64,000 bases of DNA from positions 1-64,000 of IMG/VR virus record IMGVR_UViG_3300028840_000789, one strand, 5' to 3'. The position numbers and the translations under genes were made by a program. The DNA comes from a virus. A model generated the notes under the pieces. It saw only the letters and a list, made by a program, of their open reading frames with translations, searched no databases and had not been told where the DNA came from. Of the stretch, positions 35,825 to 44,834 are shown piece after piece. The stretch's first letter is position 1. Each line of letters begins with the position of its first letter.

Positions 35825-38800
35825 TATCTTACTACTTGATTTAGTCCAACATCTATTTCATTGACTTCAAGATCGTCCTGATCTGTATTGTCATAAGTTA
35901 ATTTAACAGCTAAATACATATCAACGAATCGTCTCTTAGCAGCGAGACCAACAGCACTCAAGCGGAGCTTGTTAAATCTCCAGGTGCGGAAACTTCGTCG
36001 TAGGTTGTACGGTGTGTACACACTAGTAAGTTGATCAAGATCTTGTTCACCCAGATCAATCTCGCTATTCCAAGCCTGTATCTTGCTAAAGGTCTTATCA
36101 TTGTTATAGACACCATTCGTACTAATACTAGTGTTCCACCCCACGTTAAAGTAATGCTTCGTTAGATCAGCAGGTTCGGAGAACACCGCTGTCAACGTCG
36201 TATCTTTAACTTGACCATCATAACCAACAGCACGATTATCTATATTGTGTTGGAACAGTTGCCCGTTTTCAACAGCTAATAGATACTTACTAGTGTTAAA
36301 GAACTTAGTATCAATATAGTCGAACTGGCTCTCCCATGCACCTTGCTCACCTATCTTAGTAGCATAAGACCAAGTCTCGGAAGTGTTGCTCCCTTTGTTG
36401 AACGAAATCATTAGTCTGTCGTAACGATCATCGTAAGCAACTGACATACCCCCCGTATAATTCGGATCAGCGGTATTTTGTAGGTAAGGATTGTCACCAA
36501 TTCCATCAATAAGATCTCTGAAGTAGTAACTCATACCTTGCTCACTTATCTGCTTCAACCCTTTCGATAGGATGAATATACGACCATTAGTTTCAAAGAC
36601 ATATCCAAGTCGAGTAGTCTTATTGAAGAACTTCTTATCACTACCTAGGTAACCCTCCTCAGCAAAGACAGGTTCTTTAGGTATAGGATCAAATATGTCA
36701 CTAGTCCCAAGAACAACTTCATCAACATTAGTAGCAAGCTTCTCACTACCCTTCGTGAGGAATAGTCCCCGCTCGTGGTGTATCAGTATTTTATCAGTAT
36801 CAAGTGTAGCAAGATTCGTTATCGTACCACGATCTCGATTCTGCTCATAGTAATCATCAGGTAGAAAGATCCGCCATGATGATAGTTCACTCTCTACGTT
36901 CTGCTTAGGAGAACGAATAACTCGATAAGGATACTCGTCAATATCACTACCTTGCATCTCAGCCGCCCGTGTAAGATTAGCTGCTATATGACCACGATTC
37001 ATATCAATATATGTATCATAAGCCATCGCAGTTCGATAGCGATAGACAGCTTGACCACTTACATCATAATCTGGATACTGTGCAATTACAGCTTCGTCTG
37101 GTGGAAATAACGTATCAATAGCAGCCTCATACCATATGTCCTCATTAAAACGTCTTAACGCCATGTTGTATCTACTACGAACTGGGATCACCATTGATTT
37201 CCACGGGATGAAGTCTTGTAATGCTGTATTACTTTCAGGCCACTCACTAATTCGTGTCTCATAGAGATTAGTATAAGTATCACCACCATAAAGTTCCGCA
37301 ACCTCATAGATCTTAGGTGCAGGATCAATAGATGTTTGAGTTAATCCCAAACTACTAATACCTGCATTCTCTAATCTAAAGACACGTCCAGTTGTTAAAC
37401 GTATTTGTGCATCAAAAGGTTGGTAGTAGTTAGTCTTTTCATTCAATAGTAAAGCAGCGGCTCTCCAATCACTAAGAGTACTTTCGGCACCATTTCTTGT
37501 TGTAGTTCTAATATGACCCTCACCACCTTTATTCTCTTGCGCCGAGTTATTATATTGGATGTACTTTTGGTCAACTACTTCAAGATTCCAATCCTCAACA
37601 GGTATTGATGCAGGAGGCGATGTATATCCAGGAAGTATATCAGCCTCCAATAGTCGTTCATTATGCGGATCTTGACGTACCTCATAGACAAACGTAGATT
37701 TAAGATTAGTAATACTTAGACTGGGCTTATCTAATAGTAATCCAAAAGCATGAACTCTTTGCTCGGTACCGATAGTAGATGTATCAAAAGGCTCTTTAGG
37801 GAAGACATATCCTTCTTCAATTACACGACTGTTGGCTGTGGTTCTCTTAGCATACAGTATCTCAAACCCCTGTACCTTATCTAATATACCTTGTGGTACT
37901 TGAATATTACTAACCGTAATACCAGTAGGCTTAGTATAGATGGTTGCCTGATCTTCTGCTCCTGTATCAGTTTCAACTGACCAGAAACCACTAATAGCCC
38001 AGTTTCCATCTTGAGCAAAAAATGGACTTCCACTACCAGCAATTGATGTAGATACAGTAAGAAATATATAATCATCAGTATCTACATCAATTTTAACAAC
38101 ACCCGCTATAGTGGCAGTATAGGCGTTTCCTGCACCCCCAGCCTCAGCAAAATAATCCGTCTCTTCAATAGTAAAAGTACGAATTGGTTTATGCGTATCC
38201 TCATCACCTTTACTTGTAGCACGCCAAAGAACCACTCTATATTTAGGTGCACCCCCTTTAGTGGTAGCGGTTATATCAACATTAAGCTTTAGTACAAGTG
38301 GATCACCACTAGGAGCCTTCCAGAAGGCGTTGTTTTCAACCGTACCGTACGTTCCAGTAACACTACTAGTCGTAATTAGTGTGCCGAATGGTACTTTATT
38401 CCTAATAACATCAGTAGCTTGTAGAGTTTTATGAATACTATTATCAGCAGCTGGCGTAGGTTCACTGACCTCAAGAAGTGTAGATATGTGATCATCTAGT
38501 TCTTTAGTAGTAAACTTATGGAAGCGGATATACTTTGTATTCAATGACGGGAAGAGTTCTGTAGGATAGCCTAGATCAGCAGGATATCTTTCATCATTCT
38601 GGTGGTAGCTCATATTCGCACCTAAGTTCTCAGCAGGTATAAACCAATCACCAAGTGCAACACCATCCATTCCGTACCATCTTATAAAGAAGGCATATAC
38701 TTCGTTGTCTTGAAAAGCAACACGATTATATATAACCAGAGGATCAGCGTAGCTACCTTGTTTAGTATCCAAAGGCAACTCGTCTCCATAAACCGCACCA

Positions 38801-39759
38801 ATTTCAATGTCATTCGCATATTCTTGATAGTCTATTACAGCGTCAGTTGAGAGATCAGCAGCGTAGAGACGACCTCCCGCTGTAGTAAAGTCTCCAATAC
38901 GATCATAACTAGGACGCTGTACTAGCAACTCGATTGGATCAATACTGTTCATACCATCTTCTACTATTGTAACCGCACGTGACAATATACTATCAGCGTC
39001 ATATTCAGTTGGACAAGCAAGAGTATAGTTAGTTTCAAATGCAAAAGTACCTTCATCAATTTGCTGTAGAACAGCAATCTTAAAGTCGTCAAACTTTTCA
39101 TCGAAGTCACGTATATTAACAGATAGTGAAGCATCATTATCTTCAACTACAATAATATTAGATAGTCCTACCCAATTAGTAAACCCTTCACCTGCATCAT
39201 ACTGGTACGAGATAGAGACCTGGTATGTACCAGCTTTCCACCCACCACCAGACCCAACTGCATTGAGTTCAAAGGTAGGTACTTTAATTTCCGGAAATAG
39301 TAATGTATCAGCAAGAGTGTCCTGGAGTATACCAGTAGATGCTCCAGTAGTCTGATTTATTTCAATAGTAATAAGACGAGGACGAGTTACAGCATCAGTA
39401 AAAACAACTTCGATATTCAGCTCCCGTGTGTACTTCGCCTTAGCCCTAATAGGGGATGAGGTTGTCCAGCCATAATCAAAAGTATTGATAACTTCCGTAG
39501 ACCAATCCTTACGAACTCGTACGATACGATTCGGAAAAAGACCACTCCCTGTATAATCAACTAAGAAGAACAGTAACGTCTCGTCAGGCAATACCAGCTC
39601 ACCTATCGGGATGTAGTCACCGAACGTAACTTTCGATTCAACTCCCCATGTATTAGTATAGACTCCGTTAGCATATGCAGCATTACGTGCATCACGAAGT
39701 CTACCATTCGGATGATACTGAATAGGAGGATCTTTTACAACACCTAATATTGTTTTCAT
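35824..39759 (-). CDS. Tail stabilisation / muzzle-type tail protein
   Basis: The product has 1311 residues. The start (MKTILGVVKDPPIQYHPNGRLRDARNAAYANG) and the beta-rich, Tyr/Asp-heavy body fit the large tail hub or stabilisation protein (P22 gp10-like) that crAss-like phages encode right after the tail tubular protein. No enzymatic motif is seen. Residues about 200-420 and 900-1250 contain many short beta repeats with Trp and Tyr, compatible with propeller-like or beta-sandwich folds. It overlaps the 289-residue gene by 4 nt at its start and the 243-residue gene at its end. Assignment is by position, length and the N-terminal pattern. Confidence 0.72.
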   Translation of the reverse strand: MKTILGVVKDPPIQYHPNGRLRDARNAAYANGVYTNTWGVESKVTFGDYIPIGELVLPDETLLFFLVDYTGSGLFPNRIVRVRKDWSTEVINTFDYGWTTSSPIRAKAKYTRELNIEVVFTDAVTRPRLITIEINQTTGASTGILQDTLADTLLFPEIKVPTFELNAVGSGGGWKAGTYQVSISYQYDAGEGFTNWVGLSNIIVVEDNDASLSVNIRDFDEKFDDFKIAVLQQIDEGTFAFETNYTLACPTEYDADSILSRAVTIVEDGMNSIDPIELLVQRPSYDRIGDFTTAGGRLYAADLSTDAVIDYQEYANDIEIGAVYGDELPLDTKQGSYADPLVIYNRVAFQDNEVYAFFIRWYGMDGVALGDWFIPAENLGANMSYHQNDERYPADLGYPTELFPSLNTKYIRFHKFTTKELDDHISTLLEVSEPTPAADNSIHKTLQATDVIRNKVPFGTLITTSSVTGTYGTVENNAFWKAPSGDPLVLKLNVDITATTKGGAPKYRVVLWRATSKGDEDTHKPIRTFTIEETDYFAEAGGAGNAYTATIAGVVKIDVDTDDYIFLTVSTSIAGSGSPFFAQDGNWAISGFWSVETDTGAEDQATIYTKPTGITVSNIQVPQGILDKVQGFEILYAKRTTANSRVIEEGYVFPKEPFDTSTIGTEQRVHAFGLLLDKPSLSITNLKSTFVYEVRQDPHNERLLEADILPGYTSPPASIPVEDWNLEVVDQKYIQYNNSAQENKGGEGHIRTTTRNGAESTLSDWRAAALLLNEKTNYYQPFDAQIRLTTGRVFRLENAGISSLGLTQTSIDPAPKIYEVAELYGGDTYTNLYETRISEWPESNTALQDFIPWKSMVIPVRSRYNMALRRFNEDIWYEAAIDTLFPPDEAVIAQYPDYDVSGQAVYRYRTAMAYDTYIDMNRGHIAANLTRAAEMQGSDIDEYPYRVIRSPKQNVESELSSWRIFLPDDYYEQNRDRGTITNLATLDTDKILIHHERGLFLTKGSEKLATNVDEVVLGTSDIFDPIPKEPVFAEEGYLGSDKKFFNKTTRLGYVFETNGRIFILSKGLKQISEQGMSYYFRDLIDGIGDNPYLQNTADPNYTGGMSVAYDDRYDRLMISFNKGSNTSETWSYATKIGEQGAWESQFDYIDTKFFNTSKYLLAVENGQLFQHNIDNRAVGYDGQVKDTTLTAVFSEPADLTKHYFNVGWNTSISTNGVYNNDKTFSKIQAWNSEIDLGEQDLDQLTSVYTPYNLRRSFRTWRFNKLRLSAVGLAAKRRFVDMYLAVKLTYDNTDQDDLEVNEIDVGLNQVVR

Positions 39760-40625
39760 ATGAGATAAGCATTATAGAAACCAGGGTTCTGTTCTTGACC
39801 TTTAAAGAAATAATCAGACGCATAAGGATCAAACTTCCACGATGTCCACATCTTAGCAAACCTATCTTGCTTGTCAATGTTCAAGATCCTTGCTTCATTA
39901 GATGCTCTATGACGATAACTTTCCCAATACTCATGAGCCTTATCATAGTTGAACTCTGGATGTTTGTGACCTTGTAATATAAGACGACTTAGTACATAGA
40001 AGAATACTGCCTGCTTATATTTGAAAGTATCTACAATCTGAGGTATACCATCTTCATCCATTGGAAACAGCTTGCCGTAGATCCGGATATTACCACTAGG
40101 AAACGAAGTCGTAATACCATCTTCATCTAGTTGATAATAATGACCAAGAGCAACTGTATTAATATTGTTAACACCAAGACTTCCTGCAAGCTTGATGATC
40201 TTCTCTAACAATTCGTCCTGCAACGCTTGTAGTTCTAAGACATAGCTTGGTGTTGCAGTATCTTTCATATCTTCAAGTGCTTGCCATTGAGCATTGAGAC
40301 GATTAAGTTCATCAAGTCGATATGGATCAGTATCCATCGTATCCTCAACAGTAGAACCAATAGCAGCAGCAGTTAGGTCTGCTCCTAACGGCAGGCGTCG
40401 ATTCATATATTCAACATGACTAATTCGTTCAAATCCATATGGGAAAGGAGCTTTATGGTCAGTAACCGTAGCATCCTTATAACCTTTCTTAGTGTTGGCA
40501 TGATAGCCAATACCAACGATGGCCTCGCCTATCATGTCGTAAGCATCACCAACCCAGTCGTTACTAATAGGTTTGATGTCTCTCATTATCATATCAATGA
40601 TAACCTTACAGCTAATTTTCTTCAT
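39756..40625 (-). CDS. Tail tubular / ring protein
   Basis: The product has 289 residues and is helical at the ends. It starts with MKKISCKVIIDMIMRDIKPIS and a following AYDMIGEAIVGIGYHA, then a beta-rich middle (about 150-200, YQLDEDGITTSFPSGNIRIYG). The C terminus is helical. It sits between the HU/IHF-like gene (14-nt overlap) and the large tail stabilisation gene (4-nt overlap), the position of the tail tubular (P22 gp4-like) adaptor in the crAss structural block. It would form a ring under the portal. Confidence 0.68.
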   Translation of the reverse strand: MKKISCKVIIDMIMRDIKPISNDWVGDAYDMIGEAIVGIGYHANTKKGYKDATVTDHKAPFPYGFERISHVEYMNRRLPLGADLTAAAIGSTVEDTMDTDPYRLDELNRLNAQWQALEDMKDTATPSYVLELQALQDELLEKIIKLAGSLGVNNINTVALGHYYQLDEDGITTSFPSGNIRIYGKLFPMDEDGIPQIVDTFKYKQAVFFYVLSRLILQGHKHPEFNYDKAHEYWESYRHRASNEARILNIDKQDRFAKMWTSWKFDPYASDYFFKGQEQNPGFYNAYLI

Positions 40626-41103
40626 ATCGAAGTCTCTTTAATGGATCACTACATGATTTAGATAGCAAGGCTTTCGGCTGTTTGGTTACCTGTAGCTTAT
40701 AGCGATTACCGCCTTCTTCTACAAACATATTGTTACCAACATTCCAATGATAGAAAACCTCGTCAGTATGATAAACAAACCAAGGTTCACCACCATTATC
40801 GCCTTTGAGAGGGGTAATACCTTGATCTACTAATTGTTGTCGATAGCGTAGACTAGCTGGCATACTAAGAACAGGTTTATTGTAATCCCGCTGTTTAGCA
40901 CTAATACGAAAGGTACCAATCGGTGTACGGACTTGATGTCCATCAACAACCTCCTCAATCAGCCTCTTTAACGTCATCGTTACAACTGACCGGAACTGTT
41001 CGTAAGGTACTTGCTTGCGGAGTGGGAATGTCTTATATGCCCTCTTTAGGTCTGGCTTCATCAATCTGAATTTCAGGTTCGTAGTCTTTACGGTTAGTTT
41101 CAA
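40612..41103 (-). CDS. HU/IHF-like structural-block protein
   Basis: The product has 163 residues. Residues about 34-72 read YEQFRSVVTMTLKRLIEEVV then DGHQVRTPIGTFRISAKQRD: a helix followed by a strand carrying a G..V..PIGTFRI pattern like the GFGTF arm region of HU/IHF proteins. A mixed alpha/beta tail follows. In the crAss structural block a gene of this family (often called IHF-like) lies just before the tail tubular gene, exactly as here. DNA binding is inferred; it may instead use the fold as a connector. It overlaps its downstream neighbour by 14 nt. Confidence 0.55.
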   Translation of the reverse strand: MKLTVKTTNLKFRLMKPDLKRAYKTFPLRKQVPYEQFRSVVTMTLKRLIEEVVDGHQVRTPIGTFRISAKQRDYNKPVLSMPASLRYRQQLVDQGITPLKGDNGGEPWFVYHTDEVFYHWNVGNNMFVEEGGNRYKLQVTKQPKALLSKSCSDPLKRLRYEEN

Positions 41104-41662
41104 AGTAGAGCTTTTTCATTGCATGAAACAAGTCGTCTGGTATCTCTAGTACAGGAATACAAGGTACACCATTTGCATTCTTTATACGACCAACAGTAAG
41201 TAAATCAGCAAACACTGCTCTAACAGATACATACTTGATGTTATCAAAGAAGTATAAGTAACCGTTAGCATAGAAGTAATACTGACTTTTGGAAAACTTA
41301 GTGGTGCGGTAGGCTAGTCGCTCGGGTGTTATAAAAGAGTGGAGGCTTTGTCCATCTGTTCCGCTAACTGATATAAAACCAGGTGCGTCATCTTGATACA
41401 TAATAGGTTTAGGAATCTGTTCAACAGTTCGATAAACTTTCTGAGTACTACCAGGCGATAAGCTGAGCGTATCCTCCACTAGAGCAAGTCGCTCAAGCGT
41501 ATGTGCATGCATATGAGGTACTGTACGACGCTTCGTAATCTCACGTCTTAGTATCTCGCCTCTTGCTATCGAGAGATCACGTCGAATCCGCAACTTGTTC
41601 TTAGTTGAATCCGACTGGCCCTCATAAGCAGCAATGTTATCAACAGCTTCTTTGAATAGCAT
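41033..41662 (-). CDS. Head-tail connector / ring-type protein
   Basis: The start is placed at the ATG at 41662 (MLFKEAVDNIAAYEG). An upstream in-frame ATG at 41761 would make the coding region run through the terminator at 41690-41718, so it is rejected. The 209-residue product has an N-terminal helical, Arg-rich part (KLRIRRDLSIARGEILRREI) and a beta-rich centre with SQYYFYANGYLYFFDN. It overlaps the IHF-like gene by 71 nt in another frame. The position between capsid genes and the tail adaptor, plus size, suits a connector ring protein. No enzymatic motif is seen. Confidence 0.6.
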   Translation of the reverse strand: MLFKEAVDNIAAYEGQSDSTKNKLRIRRDLSIARGEILRREITKRRTVPHMHAHTLERLALVEDTLSLSPGSTQKVYRTVEQIPKPIMYQDDAPGFISVSGTDGQSLHSFITPERLAYRTTKFSKSQYYFYANGYLYFFDNIKYVSVRAVFADLLTVGRIKNANGVPCIPVLEIPDDLFHAMKKLYFETNRKDYEPEIQIDEARPKEGI

Positions 41663-41689
41663 AATATATGTCAAGTTTTTTATACAATA

Positions 41690-41718
41690 AAAAAGGTACG
41701 AAAAAATCGTACCTTTTT
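41690..41718 (-). terminator. Rho-independent terminator inside structural block
   Basis: A perfect 12-bp stem (AAAAAGGTACGA / TCGTACCTTTTT) has a 5-nt loop and flanking A/T runs on both sides, so it can work in either direction. On the minus strand it lies 52 nt after the stop of the 429-residue gene and 27 nt before the ATG at 41662. It separates a head-protein unit from the tail unit. Confidence 0.85.
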
Positions 41719-41770
41719 CAAGTAAAAGTATAGCGAAAGTCAGAGAAAGACTCACTATCATTAGATGATA

Positions 41771-43060
41771 TTAAATACCACCTAAACCATCAGCACCGTT
41801 CAGAAGCACTCCAAGTACGTCCTCAAACTCAGCTTGACCTCCGTTGTTATCCGTTGACGGGAAAGCAACTTTCAAATGCTGGAATAGTTTGTGGGCAGTC
41901 TTAGCGGTAGCACCCGTTCCGACCTGATGAGGTAATTGATAAACGAAATCGTACTGATCGTAAGTCTCCGTAGATACAGTCTTGAGGTCATCAAGAGGCA
42001 TGTACCTGTGAATAAAGTCAGCAGTACCTTTCAGTCCGCGGGCCTCATTCTCATCGGCTTGTACGTCAGCAGCAATACCTGCACCCTTAGTTCCTGAAAC
42101 CAGGTAAGAGACTTCGGCATCCTCATATACACTACCAGAGCCAGTAGCGAGTGAGAAGTTGCGTCCTCTTACTTGACTAACAATAGTCAGACCTAAATTG
42201 GTCGTCGGGGCAGTAGCACCAAGGTCTCTTGCATTAGCATTGGCAATCGTTGCACTTGCAAACGGCCATGCCCTATCAAGAACCAAAGTAGTAGTAGCAG
42301 TTCCAGTCTGTGCTTGGAAGAGCTGTCCATTCAAGGAAACATAGTCACCTACACCTACACCATGATTGGCGGAAGTAGTAAGAGAGGTTGAACCAAGAAC
42401 AGCGGCAACCGTAGCAGAGTTAGCAAAAGCAGAGCCTCCACCATCAGCAATTGAAACACTAGCTGCAACCCAGCTGTATTTTGTGTCAGCCTCAATAAGA
42501 GCGGCCAGCTTCAACAGCATGGAAAGATCCGTTTCTGAATCATCAGCAGTGGTATTTACATTGAAGATATCTCTGTAAATTGCACCACCTTGATCTGAAT
42601 TTTCAGTATCCAGAATCTTAATCTCAAGAGCGTCATACTTGCTAACAGCAACAGGCGTATTGAGATCACCAGCTGAAACCGTAGCGGGAGTGGAAGGATC
42701 AACTACATAGCCAATACCGAACACCTGATAAACAGGAGCAGTATAAGCAGCAGCTTTATACTTCACAAGACCGTTTGACGGCACAGGAATGGGTTGAGAA
42801 ACTTGAGCACCAGATGAAGTTCCAACAGCAATCACAACATGATCACCATCAAAAGAACTATCAGGCACTTTACCAGCGGCATCCGCGCCACCGTCAATGA
42901 TAAGGGCTTGCTTGTATGCGTTGTTCGTACTAGTAGGAGAAATCCCATAGATACCAACAGCACCTTCTCTCAGATCCACCGGAGTGAGAGCGGTGTTAGC
43001 ACCAGCACTAGACTTGTTGTCAGCATACGCCAAGTCCTTCATAATCATTACTTTACGCAT
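41771..43060 (-). CDS. Abundant-type virion protein, own transcription unit
   Basis: The product has 429 residues and is low in Cys. It is rich in Ala/Gly/Thr/Val with a beta-sandwich-like composition; residues about 205-290 look Ig-like. The start may also be Met7 (MKDLAYADNKSSAG). The gene is bounded by a strong terminator 52 nt downstream and a 48-nt AT-rich gap upstream, unlike its overlapping neighbours. That organisation suggests independent, high-level expression, as for decoration or auxiliary capsid proteins. It lies between two connector-type genes. I do not recognise the fold family with confidence, so the head-decoration role is an inference. Confidence 0.6.
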   Translation of the reverse strand: MRKVMIMKDLAYADNKSSAGANTALTPVDLREGAVGIYGISPTSTNNAYKQALIIDGGADAAGKVPDSSFDGDHVVIAVGTSSGAQVSQPIPVPSNGLVKYKAAAYTAPVYQVFGIGYVVDPSTPATVSAGDLNTPVAVSKYDALEIKILDTENSDQGGAIYRDIFNVNTTADDSETDLSMLLKLAALIEADTKYSWVAASVSIADGGGSAFANSATVAAVLGSTSLTTSANHGVGVGDYVSLNGQLFQAQTGTATTTLVLDRAWPFASATIANANARDLGATAPTTNLGLTIVSQVRGRNFSLATGSGSVYEDAEVSYLVSGTKGAGIAADVQADENEARGLKGTADFIHRYMPLDDLKTVSTETYDQYDFVYQLPHQVGTGATAKTAHKLFQHLKVAFPSTDNNGGQAEFEDVLGVLLNGADGLGGI

Positions 43061-43108
43061 CGTGTATGATATTTAGATGTTAAACAAATAGATAAATAAT
43101 TACAAGTA

Positions 43109-43756
43109 TTAACCTTTGAGGTTAGCTATCTTCTCCTGTCGTTGTTCGACGAAGGTGGCTATCTCAACGGTAGCAATATCAATAATACGATATATTGCTT
43201 TATTAGTCAAGGGATAAGTATCATTTGGTGACCCCTGGATGTCCCAAACCGTCGGCTGTTTATAGTACAGCATCTTAGCTAAGAGTACATCGAAAGTACT
43301 ATTCTTATATAACCGTAGTTGACTACCTTCAATAATACCATTAACAGATTCAACATGCGTTCCGTAATACGAATCGTCATTTAGCTCCCATATCTTCTCA
43401 CTATCTATAATATCAACTCCGTTCCAAGTAGGATCAGGTTGACATCCACTAGAACCAGTTTGTGTTTGAGCACTAACTTGGATATAGTCTCGGTAATCCG
43501 AAGGTAGATTGAATAGGACTGAATCACTTTGTGTAGAAGCAGGATTAAGATCACCAGATGTAACTCTTAGGTAACGTAAATAATCTTGAGATGTCTCACG
43601 ATCATCATGGTCACTATTAAGAATTGAATCAATAAAGTCGTTAGTAGCTTTCAAAAGAAAGAGGTCTATCTCCTCCGGTTCTAGATTACCGTAAAGGAGA
43701 TAGCCTCTTGTTTGTAGCTTAGTCTCTAAGAGCAATACAGCTTCTTGCTGTGTCAT
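43109..43756 (-). CDS. Connector/adaptor ring protein
   Basis: The product has 215 residues. The first about 60 residues are helical (MTQQEAVLLLETKLQTRGYL then LEPEEIDLFLLKATNDFIDS). The middle has YRDYIQVSAQTQ and a beta-rich region, and the C terminus is helical (IIDIATVEIATFVEQRQEKI). This helix/beta/helix outline and the position shortly after the capsid genes fit the ring-forming head-tail adaptor proteins of crAss-like podoviruses. Its start overlaps the end of the 358-residue gene by 4 nt (ATGA). Confidence 0.62.
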   Translation of the reverse strand: MTQQEAVLLLETKLQTRGYLLYGNLEPEEIDLFLLKATNDFIDSILNSDHDDRETSQDYLRYLRVTSGDLNPASTQSDSVLFNLPSDYRDYIQVSAQTQTGSSGCQPDPTWNGVDIIDSEKIWELNDDSYYGTHVESVNGIIEGSQLRLYKNSTFDVLLAKMLYYKQPTVWDIQGSPNDTYPLTNKAIYRIIDIATVEIATFVEQRQEKIANLKG

Positions 43757-44829
43757 TTCCTAGCGTTCTTTAGTCTCTGTTTCAAGACCGTCAGAGTTTG
43801 ACTAAAGGAGGGTGATTTGAGTGAAGCAAGAGCTTCGTCATCGTCGGAACCTACTGGTTCACGTTCATTCATCACGACGTTTCCTTCACGTCTAAGTATG
43901 CCATGACTGATAAACGATTCGAGCAGAGCTTTCCACTCCAAATCAGGATCACTCACAACACCATTAAACTCTTCTGGTCGTTGTTCTTTAAATTCCTCAA
44001 GTGCGAGTTCCTTATCATCATCATCCAGATCACTAACCCGGAACACGCCTCTGAGTGTAGGAGGAACATAGCCTGTAGCACCATCCATTGGCACACTGGT
44101 TTTAACACCACGTCGTGCAACTTCAAGAACCCAATCTCGTCTTGTCTCAGCACCAGCTGCGGTAAGTTCGAGATATGCTCTGCCAGCTTCTTTGCGTGCG
44201 TTCTTACGCGCCACCTTGTCTGTCTTGAGCACTGCCTTATCCTCGATATACGCGATGTAGAATCCTATGTCCAAGTCTTGAACTTCCGCCCAAGAGTTAG
44301 CAACTCTAGGATGCTTCATTGCGTGACGATACATCATTATGTCTCTCATGTACTCCCGTTGGAATACAACGTCACCTTTCCAATTAATAGGCACCTTGAT
44401 GACACGTCCTTCATCAAAGGGTATAGTGATTGAGAAATCATTATAAAAGGTGTCAACTTCGACCCCAAACTTGGGATCATTTGCACTAAGTCCGATTAAC
44501 TCTATTGCAACTTCCGCTAACTCTTCATCAGTAAGAGATCTGTATGCGTGACGGGCACCTGGTTCAGCAAATGCACCAACACGTGTTCTCGTCTCCGACT
44601 GAACTTCTTTAGGAAGGGTAATAAAAGATCGGGTTGCCCTGATCGTTACTTCCTTATAACCTACTACTTTCGATTCGTCCTTCTCTTCGGTTATAGGAGC
44701 AACTGGGGGAGCCGCCTGCTGAGCTACAGGTTGTTCTTCTACTACAGTCTCTGCTACAGCTTCGGCTGTCTTAGTAGATGAAGCATTAGTACTCTTAGCA
44801 ATCGGCTTCCCTTTAGTTGTTCCTGCCAT
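43753..44829 (-). CDS. Capsid-block conserved-type protein
   Basis: The product has 358 residues. The first about 55 residues are a low-complexity Ala/Thr/Glu/Pro segment (QPVAQQAAPPVAPITEE), likely disordered. Then comes a folded part with ITLPKEVQSETRTRVGAFAEPG and a central helical region with DDDDKELALEEFKEQRPEEF. The start is 6 nt after the major capsid gene stop and the stop overlaps the adaptor gene. In crAss-like phages a gene of this size follows the capsid gene; its role is not settled (possibly capsid vertex or connector). No catalytic motif is seen. Confidence 0.6.
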   Translation of the reverse strand: MAGTTKGKPIAKSTNASSTKTAEAVAETVVEEQPVAQQAAPPVAPITEEKDESKVVGYKEVTIRATRSFITLPKEVQSETRTRVGAFAEPGARHAYRSLTDEELAEVAIELIGLSANDPKFGVEVDTFYNDFSITIPFDEGRVIKVPINWKGDVVFQREYMRDIMMYRHAMKHPRVANSWAEVQDLDIGFYIAYIEDKAVLKTDKVARKNARKEAGRAYLELTAAGAETRRDWVLEVARRGVKTSVPMDGATGYVPPTLRGVFRVSDLDDDDKELALEEFKEQRPEEFNGVVSDPDLEWKALLESFISHGILRREGNVVMNEREPVGSDDDEALASLKSPSFSQTLTVLKQRLKNARK

Positions 44830-44834
44830 CAGTA

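Noticed and set aside
41663-41761. Longer N terminus of the connector gene from the ATG at 41761
   Set aside because: It would translate a strong terminator hairpin and a hydrophobic, low-complexity segment; the start at 41662 follows a normal AT-rich leader.
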